From contig JAREIK010014491.1 of the NCBI GenBank assembly GCA_029783825.1, positions 1 through 64,000 on the forward strand: 64,000 nucleotides of DNA, read 5' to 3'. Positions within the stretch are counted from its first letter, which is position 1. The number at the start of each line of letters is the position of its first letter. Below are positions 24,590 to 36,781 of this stretch, one piece after another. Source of the DNA: Sapria himalayana (Eukaryota; Streptophyta; Magnoliopsida; Malpighiales; Rafflesiaceae). The position numbers and the translations under genes were made by a program. The notes under the pieces are model-generated. The model was not told the origin of the DNA. It saw nothing but the letters and a program-made list of their open reading frames with translations, and did not search any database.

Positions 24590-25047
24590 CAAACTGACCA
24601 AAATTTTTTAGTATCAATGGTTGGTAAAATATCACCAAATGGTCGGTCATACTTTTGGAGATCAATTATCGACCATGTTTTAAAAGATTTTAGTCCGTTT
24701 TGGTCAGAATTATTTCAGTAAATTTTGATCATTTTGAGACTTTTACCGACCAAGTGCTTTAGGTCAGAAAATAGTTGGAATTTAGTTGATAATTATTTGT
24801 CATTGAATGGTCTGTAAATAGTCGTTAATTACTGACCATTTGGGGACCATATACTGACGAATTAATTTAGTCAGAAAATTGTCAGACAATAGTTGATAAT
24901 TGTTTGTTGGTTGAGGATCAGTAAATGGTCGATAATTTACTAGCCGATTGATTTTGTTGGTATTTGGTTGGTATTTGTGTTACCGACCAAAAAACACCTA
25001 ATCACCGACCAAATAATCGCTTGGTAATTCGGTGAATTTTAGTAGTG
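24590..25047 (+). promoter_or_regulatory. 3' subterminal repeat zone and TIR of element C
   Basis: TTGGTCGGTAA/GACCATT-like words again recur in both orientations, ending in the TIR TTTTAGTAGTG at 25,047. Confidence 0.85.
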
Positions 25048-26104
25048 GATAAATAAACATATAGATAGATAGACAGAAATATAGATAGCAGATAGATAGA
25101 TGATAATTTGCAGGTAGACAAATAAACATATAGAATGAAAGATAGATAGACAGATAGTAGATAAACAGATTCATAGATAGTCACTTTGATAAAATGACAA
25201 ATAGAATGATAGACAAATTGATAGAGAAATAAATAGAAAAATAGGTAGATAGATAGATATATAGATGAATAGAAGTATAGAAGAAAAGATGAATGATGGA
25301 TAGATAGTTAGATGTATAGATAGAAAGATGGATAGATTGATAGAAGGATAGATAGAAAGATGGATAAATCGATAGATGCTTAGATTGATAGATGGTTCGA
25401 TAAATAAATAAAAGATGGATAGATGGGTTGATGGATAGATAGAAAGATGATTAGATGGATAGGTGGATGGATAGATGGATAGTTTGAAAGAAGGATAGAA
25501 GGATAGATGGATAGATGGAAAAATGGATAGATAGATAGATAGATGGAAAAATGTATAGATGGATAGATCGATAGATGGATAGCTAGATAGGTGGATAGAT
25601 GGATAGATGCATATATGGATAGTTGGATAGATAGATAGTTAGTTAGTTAAAAGGATATATGGATAGGTGGTTAGATGGATAGATGAATATATCGATGATG
25701 TATAGATGGTTAGATGGATATATGGATAGATAGATGAATAGATAGATAGATAAACAGATAGATAGATAGATGTACAAAGAGATAGATAGATAGATCGACA
25801 GATAGAAAGACATATAAACTAATAGATATTTAGATAGATAGATAGATAGATAAACAAGTAGATCTTATATAATTAGATAGAAAAATAGGTAGATAATTTG
25901 ATAAATATATAAATAGATAAAAAGAAAGAAAGAAAGAAAATAGATAGATAGATAGAAAGATAGAGGTAAATAGATAGAGAGATAGTTTGTTAGATAGTTA
26001 GATAGATAGATATGTAGAGAGAGAGATAGATTGATAGATTGATAGATCGATAGATTGATAGCTAGCTAGATAGATAAATATATAAATAAATAGATTAATA
26101 GATA

Positions 26105-26146
<42 letters not shown>

Positions 26147-26449
26147 TTGATAGATATATAGATAGATAGATAGATATATAGATATATAGATAGATAGTAG
26201 ATAGACAAATAGACATGTATATAGATAGATACTTAGATAGAGAGATAAATAGATAATTAGATAGATGGAAAGATTAATAGATAGATAGAGAGATAGATAT
26301 ATATAGATTAATAGATAGATAGATTGATAGATAGATACACAAATTGACAGACAGATAGATAATTAGATAGAAAGATTGATAAATAATATAATTAAATAGA
26401 TAGATAGATTTATTAATTGATAGATAGATATATAAATATAAATAAATAA

Positions 26450-26487
<38 letters not shown>

Positions 26488-27520
26488 ATATATATATAGA
26501 AAAATAGATAGATAGATAAATAAAAAATAGATAGATGGATGGATAGATAAATAGATAGATAGATAGATAAATAGATAAATAGATAGACTAATACACAAAT
26601 AGCCAGATAGATGGATAATATATAGACAATTAGACATATAGATAGATAGACATATCAACAGATAGATAATTATATATATAGATAGATAAATAGAAAGACA
26701 TATAGAAAGATAGATTAAAACACAGATAGAAAGATAGACAGATAAAAAAATAGATAAATACATAGATAAACAGATAGACAGATAAATAGATAACTTGATA
26801 GTGAGTTAGATAGATAGACATATATATAGATCGACAGATAGATATATAGATAGATAGATACACAGATAGACAAATAAAAAGACTTATAGACATTTAGATA
26901 AAGAGACCAATAGGAATTTACACAAATAAAGATATAGAAAGATAAATCAATAGACAGATAGAAATACAAACAGATAGATAGTTAGATAGATAGATAGACA
27001 AATAGACACAAAGATAGATAGATAAATAGATAGATAGAGAGATAGATAGATATATAGATAGATATAAAGATAGAGATAGATAATTAGTTAGAAAGAAAGA
27101 TAGATAGATATATATATAGAGAGACAACTAGATAGATAGATATATAGACGGATATACAAATATAAAATAGACAAATAGATATTTAAATTAATACATATAT
27201 TGATAGATAGATAGATGGATAGGTAGAGATATAAATACATAGATAGAAAGATAGATTGATAGACAGATAGATAGATAGATGAATAGAAAGATAGATAGAC
27301 AAATAAATAGATAATTATATGATAGATATTAGATAAATAGATATATAGATAGATAGATGGATAGACATATTGATAGATATATAAATAGAATATATATATA
27401 TATATATATAGACAACTAGATAAATAATCATATAGATAGATAGGTTGATAGACAAGTAGTCAAATAGATAGATATAGATAGATAGATGATTGATTGATAT
27501 ATAGATGCTTAAATACACAG

Positions 27521-27553
<33 letters not shown>
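25048..27553 (+). repeat. 2.5-kb imperfect (GATA)n array
   Basis: GATA/GACA/AATA units, that is the CTAT array in opposite sense. A subregion at 25,260-25,740 is rich in GGATAGATGGATA (5-mer variants). Pure AT runs occur at 26,104-26,144, 26,454-26,482, 27,390-27,410 and 27,520-27,553. Mirror: 46,863-49,397. Confidence 0.96.
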
Positions 27554-27554
<1 letters not shown>

Positions 27555-28383
27555 AGGTATCAACTAGGCTGGGCCATCTAGGCACGGCACGAGGCACATC
27601 ATGATTAGACCATGCCTAGGCTAGCCCGGCACTGGAATTTTCTCTGCCTAGGCCCGTCCGTGCCTGACCACGGCACTAATCGTGCCTTGCCGAGGACAAC
27701 TGAACCTCGTGCCATTTCTGACCTGGCACAGTTCAGTGGCCCGTGGCACGACTCTCCAGCTTGGGACATGTCCCGCACCCCACCTCATCAATAGAGTAGA
27801 GCCATTCGGATAGAGAAAATGCATGGGTATGGGTCTGATTCCACTACGACCCGACCCGCGGTCCCGCCCTACCCGAACCCCCCCCTCCCCAACAGTTAAA
27901 AAAATTAAAATTTGAATATCATCCATTGTATTTTGCCTCCAATGGCTAGGGGATAGAATCCAATGGCCCTCATGATTCTGATCCCTAAAATTCAATAAAA
28001 ATTAAAAAACATAAAAATTACTTTTTAAAAAATTTTTTTTAATCTATAAAATCCCCCCACCTCTCAATAACATTTATGTTTTTCATAAACTTTTATTCTC
28101 ACACTCTCAAAATTCTTTCAAAGCTCTTGCTCTTCTTTCTCTCAGGACTCGAAATTTATCATTCAGCTCGGCTATTCGGGACTCTCAACTCAGGTTTGGA
28201 AGTTTGAACTAGACTGTGGTGCACCGTGCACATGATCTACCTCACTATTTTATGGGTATTTTAAGTTTTTTATGATTACTTCTCTCTCTCTCTAGTCTCT
28301 CTAATCTGAAATCTAAAATCTTTCATCTAGGCTCGACCTCTTGTTTAACAAAAATCAAAAAAATTGAATAATACTAATGAAAC
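27554..28383 (+). mobile_element. 5' terminal fragment of a hAT-like transposon, left copy
   Basis: It begins GGTATCAACTAGGCTGGGCC and continues with many inverted CGTGCC/GGCACG words, the GC-rich subterminal style of plant hAT (Ac-like) elements, then CGGGTCG/CGACCCG words. A TATA box, a CT-rich leader with TCTCACACTCTC, and no transposase coding follow. It is bounded on both sides by (TA)n, which has probably consumed the terminus. The family assignment rests on composition and order of parts. Mirror: 46,045-46,862. Confidence 0.65.
28045..28052 (+). promoter_or_regulatory. TATA box of the hAT fragment
   Basis: CTATAAAATCCCCCCACC followed by a CT-rich leader is the usual layout of plant hAT promoters. 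In the right arm the same place reads CTTTAAAATCC, so that copy has lost the box. Confidence 0.55.
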
Positions 28384-28504
28384 ATATATATATATATATC
28401 GACAATTAGATAGACAAATAGAAAAATAGACAGATAGGCATACATATAAATATATAGATAGACAAATAAATAGAAAGACATTGAAAGATATAATGAAAAA
28501 TAGA
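28384..28504 (+). repeat. (TA)n and GATA tract next to element B
   Basis: A short (AT)n run then GATAGACAAATAG-like units reach the 3' terminus of element B. Mirror: 45,872-46,044, where the TA run is much longer. Confidence 0.9.
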
Positions 28505-28710
28505 CAATACAATAAAAATCCCAAATAAATAGGGAAAATTCCCTAGCTAAATGGGATTTTTCTGTCACTAAAGTGGAATAACGACCGATTAATGACGGAA
28601 CCTTTCCCATGCTAAAGTTCTCGTCACTAAAAATTAACTCAAGAAAAATATCCTAGCTAAAATATATTAGCTATGAAATATCACCTAGCTAAATTGAATA
28701 AAATGTAAAA
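28505..28710 (-). promoter_or_regulatory. 3' subterminal zone of element B (left)
   Basis: TTAGCTAGGGAA-type words in both orientations, fewer than in element A. Confidence 0.75.
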
Positions 28711-28799
28711 CAAAAACTTTATATGATAATGTATAATTTACGAAAATTAAAATTAGTTAATAAATTATTCTGATACAATATTTACATAGTTAAAACAAA

Positions 28800-29035
28800 A
28801 ACATAACAAAATTTTATTATATCTTTTTTATCAATGTATCTAAAAATAGTATAAAGTATAATCTATCCATGAAATTGATGTTTCTTAATCTCTCCTAGCT
28901 CCTCCGATCACCATCTTTCTACTGCAACAAAGCTGTCCTAGTCATAGCACGTCATGTCTAGTGAAACATTTCTTCACTTCTACAAGCTTCGTATGTGGAA
29001 CATTGTTGTACCATATCAGTACAAAAATTAAACTA
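28800..29035 (-). repeat. Conserved 3' block of the A/B family (left B)
   Basis: On the minus strand it carries TACGAAGCTTGTAGAAGTGA and GGAGATTAAGAAACATCAATT-like sequence, homologous to 2,640-2,880, 16,170-16,380, 17,310-17,520 and 18,320-18,540. A CAG/CTG dinucleotide acceptor-like site precedes the block in most copies, so it may be a last exon. Confidence 0.75.
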
Positions 29036-29089
29036 GTTAATAAAATCAAAATAAATAAAAATAAAAGTTATATTTTGATAATTATTAAA

Positions 29090-29772
29090 TACTACAGTGT
29101 ATATGTACATATATACTAGCATTTTACTAGTTACATAGAATAATAAAGTATTATATCTATATATATAGTATGTATATATTTACATATAATAATATAGTAT
29201 TATATGTACATATATATGTACGTATGTACTATAGTATTATACGTACATATATATGTACGTATATCCTATAGTATACTAGAGTACATACTACAGTATATAT
29301 ACTGTAGTATGTACATAAATACTATAGTATCAAAACAGAACTTTTGATAAATGTACATATATACTATAGTTTATATGTAGCACATACTACAATATATAAT
29401 TTAGTTTATATACTATAGTATATTTTGCAGTATATATGCTACTTTATATTCTATAATAATATACTCATATATGTACATTTATCAAAAGTTATGTTTTGAT
29501 ACTATTTTGATATATAGTATATACTGTAGTATATATACTATAGTATATATGTACATATATACTATAGTATATATGTACATTATATACTAAGTATATATAT
29601 ATATATATACTGAGTATATATTACGACTGTATATATGTACATATATACTACAGTATATATGAACTTATATACTAAAGTATATATTTACATATAATACTAC
29701 AGTATATATGTACATATAATATTGTAGTATATATGTACATATATACTGTAGTATTATATGTACATATATGTA
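29090..29772. repeat. AT palindrome array in element B (left)
   Basis: About 680 bp of overlapping self-complementary words such as GTACATATATAC and TACTATAGTA, arranged so most local segments can fold on themselves. Mirror: 44,637-45,290. Confidence 0.9.
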
Positions 29773-30300
29773 ATCACATAACCTCAGATGGCACATAATT
29801 ACAAGAAATTACTATTATCCCATTTATACTTCACAAAGATGGCACAAAACTTTACTATCAACATAAATAAGAAATACAAAAATTATTTAAATTTACGAAA
29901 ATATATCTGAAAACTCTTGAGGAAAACCTGGAAGACAAGCCACGAGCCAGGCTCTGCCCTGCCACCCCCCATAGCTCCATGCTTCCGTGCGGTTTCTTAG
30001 AACATTTCTTTTCCTCTCCTTGTGCTTGCATCAATCATTTTGATTACTTAGTTTCATTGTATTAGTCCATCAACCATGTAGCTTCTATTGCCATATGGTT
30101 CATCTCCTGGTTCGGAGCAAGGAATCTCAATTTGTTGTTAGTGTCAACGTAACTGCAGAACAATTCAATATGCAATCCATAAAAATAATATGCACTACAT
30201 AAAAAGAAACTTGGATCTGCGGGAACTAGAATTTTTTTGTTCATATCACAACTTTAGAAGCTAACATGTTTCCCATCATTAGGAGGACAAGACAATCCTT
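29773..30300 (-). other. Unique cassette of element B, possible captured sequence (left)
   Basis: Occupies the place where element A has its GC-rich triplet cassette. Moderately GC-richer than the surroundings, with an open frame on the minus strand (30,062-30,244) reading ILVPADPSFFLCSAYYFYGL. The source is not recognised. Mirror: 44,106-44,636. Confidence 0.55.
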
Positions 30301-30796
30301 TTATATACCTATAATAGGCTAAAACTCTACCCAAATATTCGAGCACATACAAATATATTCACAGATTTATAAAAAAAGTTATTATAGACATGAACAAACA
30401 TGAATTTGAGTTTATAGTCATATTACTTAAATAGATATCTAAAAGATTGCTAGCAATGATGTTTAGAAAGAGAGAGTGTGTGTACAAAAATAAAATGTTT
30501 CAGAAATAATGAAGATAATAGAAGCTCGGCCTCCTTTTGATCCTGCTGAGATAAGTAAAATGGGATCGTGGCAATATCTAAAGGCTTTGAATCATAATTT
30601 TTTTTGTGTTTCACATCAGATGTCCTGCAAGGATTCATGATTAGGTTAATCAGCAAAGCAAAGAACAAAATCAAAATAAAGAAAAATGATACCTCCAAAA
30701 AAATCTCATCCTATTTAGCTACACAGACAAAAATCAAAAATAGTTCAAAATAATTCTAATAGAAAAACATCCTCATTATTAGTTGGTGCATTTGTG

Positions 30797-31728
30797 CTAG
30801 CCTCTCCTTTATGGTTTTGAAGATGGATCTCAAAATGCTATCTGTCATGTCCAATCTGCTAACTATGATTCCATATAGGACATCTACTGTTGCATTAAAT
30901 TCTTAATTTATTTCATATCATTATTTATTTCTTTCATCTCATCATTCATTTCTTTAATTTCTTCTATTTCTTTCTTCAAATAATTAATCTGCTCATCATT
31001 CTCTTCTTTCATTTCCTACATTTCTTCATTCAAATGAGATATCTACTCATCCATCTCTTTCATTTTAGTCTCCATAACTTCAAATTGTTATTTGTTTCCA
31101 TTACTAGTTGTTCTACCACCTCATCCATCATTGATGTGATAGATGAATTAGAAGCATGACTACCACAACAAAATGCCACTCCTTCGAACTGATGCCATAC
31201 ACTCGTTGCTCTTCTTATGACCTTCTATGGCCTCCAAATAGATATAATCATAGTCAATTAGTTGAACATGTATAGAAGCCTCAACTTGTTGAGAAGCAAC
31301 TGTCTCATGTTCATCCATGAGTTCTTGTGATAAAATAGAGATAAATACTATTATAGATATACATAAAATAAATTTAATAGTTTGCATTCCGAACAACTTT
31401 AAAAATTTATCCCAATATTATAAAATTTTATAATATAACAAATTCTTATAGCAATCATCTGAGACTTGTCAACAAACTAACCATCCACTTTCTTCACATG
31501 CATCTTCCTGAAAATCTCATTAAGATTGGGATCTCGACCCAATTCTCCAACCTAGAGTATGTATTTATTAAGTCAAAAAATAACAAATATTGAAAATTAA
31601 TAAAACCATGCACAAATTTGATTTATTTGGACTATTAGGACAACCACTAAATATATATATGTTTTAAAGTATAAAATTTTACTAAATTTCAAGCATGCTC
31701 AATACTCAACTTTGACCCTCCTGTGTGG
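30797..31728 (-). pseudogene. TNPA-like gene of element B, 5'-deleted (left)
   Basis: Read on the minus strand it begins in the middle of the Transposase_24 core (GGS.LSIEHA near 31,720), then GELGRDPNLNEIF and KKVDG, SQELMDEHETVASQQVEASI, IDYDYIYLEAIEGHKK, and a long coiled-coil with repeated KEMNDE-type words (31,140-30,890). Stop 30,797. The N-terminal exons seen in element A (13,228-14,225) are absent: the TNP2 stop lies only about 45 bp before the first TNPA sequence. In-frame stops abound. Confidence 0.85.
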
Positions 31729-31773
31729 TAAGAAAAGACTTTGATTTTAATATTATAATATAATTATAACATT

Positions 31774-34700
31774 TTAATTATCGACATCACTATCATCCTC
31801 CAATGTATCTTCTGACATTCCATCTAATTCTGATGGAAGTTCTAACTCATATTCAGATAGAAATTGATCATCTTCAATTTCTTTTAGGCCACCATTTGAA
31901 TCACAAATATTTTCTAGATCATTATTTACATGCAAAGGCTCACTATTATTACGTTATCTTTTTAGAATATTAGTACACTAACTAAGTTTTGTACTTCTTT
32001 TTTGAGATCTTGGTACTTTAAAATTGATAGAGCTTCAATTTTTGTAAATCACTTACCAGTCACTCTTATCACGTGATAAACTCAGATATGTATAATATAT
32101 ACTTAAGTGGCCTTGAACTGGCATAATAAATGGCACATATCGATTCTATCTGCATTTATGGTTAATATCCACTAGCTTATAATCTGAATTAATCTTTGTA
32201 CCCGCATTTCATTTAGGATCAAACCACTCGCACTTTAATAATACAATCTTGTTATTTTAAGTCCAGGATACTCCAACTCAATAACTTCTATGAGTTGACT
32301 TAATAATCAATCTCATCTTCCCTATAACTTGAGCCTTTAATGGATACATCACTATTCATTATTGTTTTAGAAGAACCATATCTGATTCTGTGAAAATTAT
32401 ATCCATCGACAAAATATTCAGGATAGGTTGTCACATATCTAAACAACCCTTTACTAGATTCTGAATGAAAATATTAGAATCTCCATTTAAAGGATCATTG
32501 GTCTATTGCATAAATTAAACAAATGATGTTAACAAATAAAAGATACTAATAAATTAAATAATTCAAAAAATTAAAACTTAATAATTCTCACATAGTTTTT
32601 TGAACAAATTCGCAAATTATATTTCTAGCATATAATCGACCTCATTACTGGAGATTATTGTTTGACTATTTTTTAACTGTTCAACAAAAATACTGCACAA
32701 ATATAAAAATAGGGAGAAAAAAGTATATCAATTTTAATTATTCCTATTCAGAATAAAATTAACTATGATTAAACCTGTAAACATTTTGGCTATACATACT
32801 CAATATATAGTGCAACCTCTTCAGTTGTATTACTCTTTTCTTTCTCTTCCAAATGCTCTTCTAGGGTGCTTGAAGAAAGATCGCTTGTCCACAGAATCAT
32901 CTTCAATCAGCACATGAGCTTCATCATTCCGAGGCACATATCTATTCTTTGTATTGACATGATCCTCAAAATAATAAGTTCAAAATGGTGATTCTTTTTC
33001 TACTAAATATGCATTGTAATTGAACCTTCAACTTTTGCCTTGTTTCTAACATTCAATTTCAACTAACGTAGATGCCTACAACCATAATGTTAGGTTTAAA
33101 TTATATTAAATTACAATATACTTTATGTTGAAATAATAAAACATAGCTACTTATATGTATTCACCTTTCAAAAGGATAAATCCACCTGCATTGCATTGGC
33201 CCTACTATCCTTACTTCATATGCCAAATGGATTGGTAAATGCTTCATTGAGTCAAAAAAGTTCAATGGGAATATCCTTTCAAGCTTACAAAGAATAAGTG
33301 GTATGTCATTCTCCAGCCTCACTATGTCATCTATTTTGATCGTGGTTGTAATTAGCTGTTTGAAGAATAAACTAAGTTCTATAAGGACCTTCCAAAACAC
33401 TTAGAAGAGGTAATTCACATAATGCAATTAGTATTTAATCTTTGAATAAATGCATGATAGTCATGACTTTTCATTCCAAATAACTTATGATTTTTATATC
33501 AACACATCTACCCATATTTGATACATATCCATCAGGGAATTTCAAATTTTTAACCTATTCACACAATATCAATATTACCTTCTCATCAAATGTGTAACAA
33601 GCTTAGGAAATCTTTTTGTTTGCCTCATTCAGTTTCAATTCATATCTATCAGTAATAATTTAGCTCTTTCTTGATTTTAAAGTGTCTTTTATTTTTCCAT
33701 CTACATTAACGACTGTGTTGAAAATCTTATCAATCATATTTTATTCAATATGCAATACCATCCATGTTATGATGAATTAAATTGGACTTCTAATAGGGGA
33801 AGTCCCAAAAAATACTATGTTTCTTCCTACCAATATTTTTGTATCTTGGTCCATTAATTCCAGTAGCATCCTTTTTAGTTACCTTCTTTAGACCCAAACT
33901 CTAAATCTCGGTCATAATATCATCTCCTAAACAAACTGATGGTACAACTTCATCTCTATTTTATTTTTTCAAATACAGTTATATTTCGGTGGAATGGATG
34001 ATTCATAGATAGAAACTTTGATGATTAACAAACCATGACTGTTCACCACTGAATTTGAGAATAATGCATATACTTTTTCAGCAATACGGGCATACGAATT
34101 ATCTTGTAGTACTCCATACAAAGAACATTGAATATGTAGGAAAGTCACCATCCACTAATGGCCACTAGCATAATGAACTTTTGCTTCTTTGAGAGGACAT
34201 CATATGTATTAATGCCAACATCCCACAAATGATTAACTCTACTATAAGAGGCTGAAAAAAACATACAACATGTCTTTGGATATTTTTTGACCAGGAACTA
34301 ATATTGAAAAAAACAAATATTGCTGCTTCATACACAACCACGAAGGTAAATTATAATGTGTCACTATCACTGTCCAGATTGAATATTATTGTACAGATTG
34401 GCCAATGGCTGAAATCCATCAGTGTAGAGACACAATCTCACATTTCAAATTTTAGCTGCAAAATCTTGATGTATATGATTAATATACTTCCAAGCAAATG
34501 AATCGGTTGTATGACGCATCACCCTTCTTCAACCTCATGCTCAAGATTTCACCTCATATCTTGTTCTATAACATTAGATGCATATACATATAGTCTCTAT
34601 AATTGATAACTTAATAAAAATAATTCATCTTAGTGCAATTTTCATCTTTTGTCTCATATTTGCAACACGAGGTGCCTTCTTAAGCCGAGGATGATAACAA

Positions 34701-35394
34701 AACCTATAGATATATAAATCATATCATCACCCAATATATATTACATCCATTGAAATAACAATCAATTTTTTTTATGGGTAACCATAACTCATAGTAACTT
34801 TTTAGTGTTTAAAAGTGTTAGTGACCAAATTAGTATCAGGAACAATCTCCTTCATCAGTTTTGTCACCTAATCAAAAAATTTTCAGACATATATTTTCTA
34901 ACTTATACTCATAAGTCGAGTCACAATAGACAATTGTGAATGTATTTTACAACTAAGCAACGACTCATTATTTATTCTTACGCATATCATAAAATTTCTG
35001 AGCTTCAAGATAATGTGGTTCATCATAATAGATATTGAAGCAGCACCAGCAGCTTCAATGACCATTCTATGATATGTGTTGATGCTTCTTCACCATATGC
35101 AAATGATTCAGTACCCTCGTTTCGGTCAATGTTCCGAGCCATTGTACTTTCTCCATGCTAAATTCAAAATAAATAGTTGGTACAAACCATATTTAGCTAA
35201 ATGGTTTCTTATAGAGTTTACATCATGAAAAAGGAACATTTTGACCTTGTTTTATTACATGGATGCTTAATTTTTTCTTCATCTATCCATCTCGAGACTA
35301 CACACAAAATTGATGAATTTTTCAGCCCACTCAAAAATCTTGATTCAAATTCCATTCATAAACCTTTGTACATCCACTAATGATCTGAATTCAT
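31774..35394 (-). pseudogene. TNP2-type CACTA transposase of element B, full length, degenerate (left)
   Basis: Minus-strand gene with the transposase-associated domain (ATG 35,394), Transposase_21, DUF4218 and DUF4216 in order, mirror of 38,985-42,631. Visible landmarks on the minus strand are the DUF4218 region at 33,161-33,400 (IDDIVRLENDIPLILCKLER, QCRWIYPFER) and the segment at 33,969-34,151 (FLHIQCSLYGVL). Stops and frameshifts occur throughout. It differs from the right copy by scattered one-base indels and substitutions. Confidence 0.9.
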
Positions 35395-35664
35395 TTTACC
35401 TTGTTTTATTTGAAAAAATTAATGCTCATCATTATTTTGAATGAAACATATAATTACTTCAAATTACTAATAATTAAATAAAATTATTTACAAATGAATA
35501 TTTAAAATTAAATATCATGATTATCGAGGCAATGCGTTTCAGAATCAACATGAATAGACAAAGCAATATTTAGGATGATAAAGATTAATAGTATCATGCT
35601 ATTACTAGATGAAGGAGCAAAATATGTGAATGAACAATAAAGGAAAGCAAAAAAGAAAGAAATT

Positions 35665-35905
35665 TAAAGTTTGAAAGGGGAGAGGGAGAGAGAGATGGGG
35701 AAGAGGGAGAGAGTGAGAGATAGAGAGAGAGCGAGAGAGAGAGAAAGAGATGGGGGAGAGAGAGAGGGGGAGAGAGAGAGAAAGAGAGGAATCAAGAAAG
35801 AAAGAAAGTGAGAAAGAAAATAGCAAGAGAGAGAGAGAGTATGACATAGAAAGCAAAAGAGGGAGAGAGTGATACATAAAGAATGAGAGAGGAGAGAGAT
35901 ACAAA
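35665..35905 (+). repeat. GA-rich low-complexity tract at the inner left edge
   Basis: GAGAGAGA with GGGG and AAAG interruptions. The first part (to 35,698) matches the CT-rich leader of element B at 38,676-38,710; the rest extends beyond the match, so the palindrome edge lies within simple sequence. Confidence 0.9.
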
Positions 35906-36190
35906 GAATGTAGTGTTAGAATGAGGAATTACATAAAAGAATAAAAAATTTTCTTCTATACAAACCTATCATTAACACATCTTTTGTCATACAAAAGTTC
36001 ATATATGAGCCTGAGGCCCAAGGTTGGCATTAGGTAAGAGTAGGACCCTTATTTCAACAGCAAGATATATTTGACCAATAGACACTCTAAGGCTATGTCA
36101 TTACATATTGTTGATATTATATATATCTCTTTGCCATTTAATTTCAAAGTTAGCTGCAAAAATTAGTATTATCCCATTATAATTATATGT
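35906..36190. other. Anonymous DNA in the spacer
   Basis: About 285 bp of single-copy sequence (contains GAGCCTGAGGCCCAAGGTTG). No gene or repeat recognised. Confidence 0.5.
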
Positions 36191-36781
36191 TTTTATACAT
36201 ATAGATATGTAGTTATAAATAAATAAATAAATAAATCAATTAAATAAATAAATATATATATATATTCATACAAGTAGTTATATGTAGTTATACATAAATG
36301 TATACAAGTTATTAACAAATAATTAGATTTTCATATATGTATACATAGTTACAAATATAGTTATATTTAATCTATATAAAGTTTTATATAGTTATACAAA
36401 TATTTATATATAGTTTATACAATATACCTTAAACATAATGGTGTATGTTATTTATAATTAAAATATAGTTACCTGTGGTTATACAATCACATATAGTTAA
36501 ACCTTATATTTATACATGTAGGTATATATATTTTTTCATTTAATTTTATATATTTATACATATAGTTATGTAGAGGTATAGGCATAGTAAATACATTTGT
36601 ATATATTAATATATTAAAAATGTATATTAATCTATGTTGTAAATAATAAATTTAAATATAGTTATGTATAACATTTTAATAGTTATACATATAGTAAGAT
36701 ACAATTATTTATAGTTATATGTTATTATACATATAGTAAATATTGTTATAAATAGTTATATAGTTAAACATATAGTTACAT
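36191..36781 (-). repeat. One unit of the element C-type AT satellite in the spacer
   Basis: Words such as TAGTAAGATACAATTATTTA followed by TAGTTATA, and ACATGTAGGTATATATAT-like words, occur in the same order as in 51,570-52,700, the minus-oriented satellite of element C'. It is diverged and slightly longer than one 550-bp period. It ends exactly at the CACTA terminus of element B. Confidence 0.75.

Larger units (their letters stand above)
19299..25047 (+). mobile_element. Complete CACTA element C, left copy, 5,749 bp
   Basis: The ends are CACTACTAAACTTTATGATA at 19,299 and, inverted at 25,047, CACTACTAAAATTCACCGAA. Both ends are flanked by GAT (19,296-19,298 and 25,048-25,050), a 3-bp target duplication as expected for CACTA elements. 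Subterminal zones at both ends are packed with GACCAA/TTGGTC words. Inside are an AT-rich tandem satellite and a single TNPA-like gene. No TNP2 is present, so the element needs a transposase from elsewhere. The family differs from A/B by its subterminal motif. Mirror: 49,398-55,085. Confidence 0.95.
10275..35698 (+). repeat. Left arm of giant inverted repeat (in-window part)
   Basis: Reading this arm as reverse complement reproduces 38,676-64,000 in order: tetranucleotide array, CACTA A, CACTA C, GATA array, hAT fragment, CACTA B. Anchor pairs include 11,033 with 63,242, 19,181 with 55,203, 19,299 with 55,085, 25,047 with 49,398, 28,505 with 45,871 and 35,394 with 38,985. In the DUF4218 part of element B (33,061-33,300 against 41,100-41,335) I found only two one-base indels. 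Larger differences sit in simple repeats and in the GC-rich cassettes. The inner edge falls in a GA/CT-rich tract. The arm may continue further left into the 3,317-10,274 array, but its partner lies outside the window. Confidence 0.97.
28505..35698 (-). mobile_element. CACTA element B, left copy, 5'-truncated at palindrome centre
   Basis: The 3' terminus is CAATACAATAAAAATCCC at 28,505 (plus-strand reading), followed by subterminal repeats, conserved block, AT palindromes, a cassette unlike A's, the 3' part of a TNPA gene, and a TNP2 gene reading leftward. It stops matching the right copy at 35,698 inside a GA-rich tract, so the 5' TIR and about 1.9 kb of leader are missing. Confidence 0.92.

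Noticed and set aside
27612..27995. Open frames on both strands in the GC-rich hAT end
   Set aside because: They are by-products of the high-GC inverted CGTGCC/GGCACG words, with no protein similarity.
35605..35904. 99-codon Ser/Leu-rich open frame on the minus strand
   Set aside because: It is produced by the GA/CT-rich tract at the palindrome edge.
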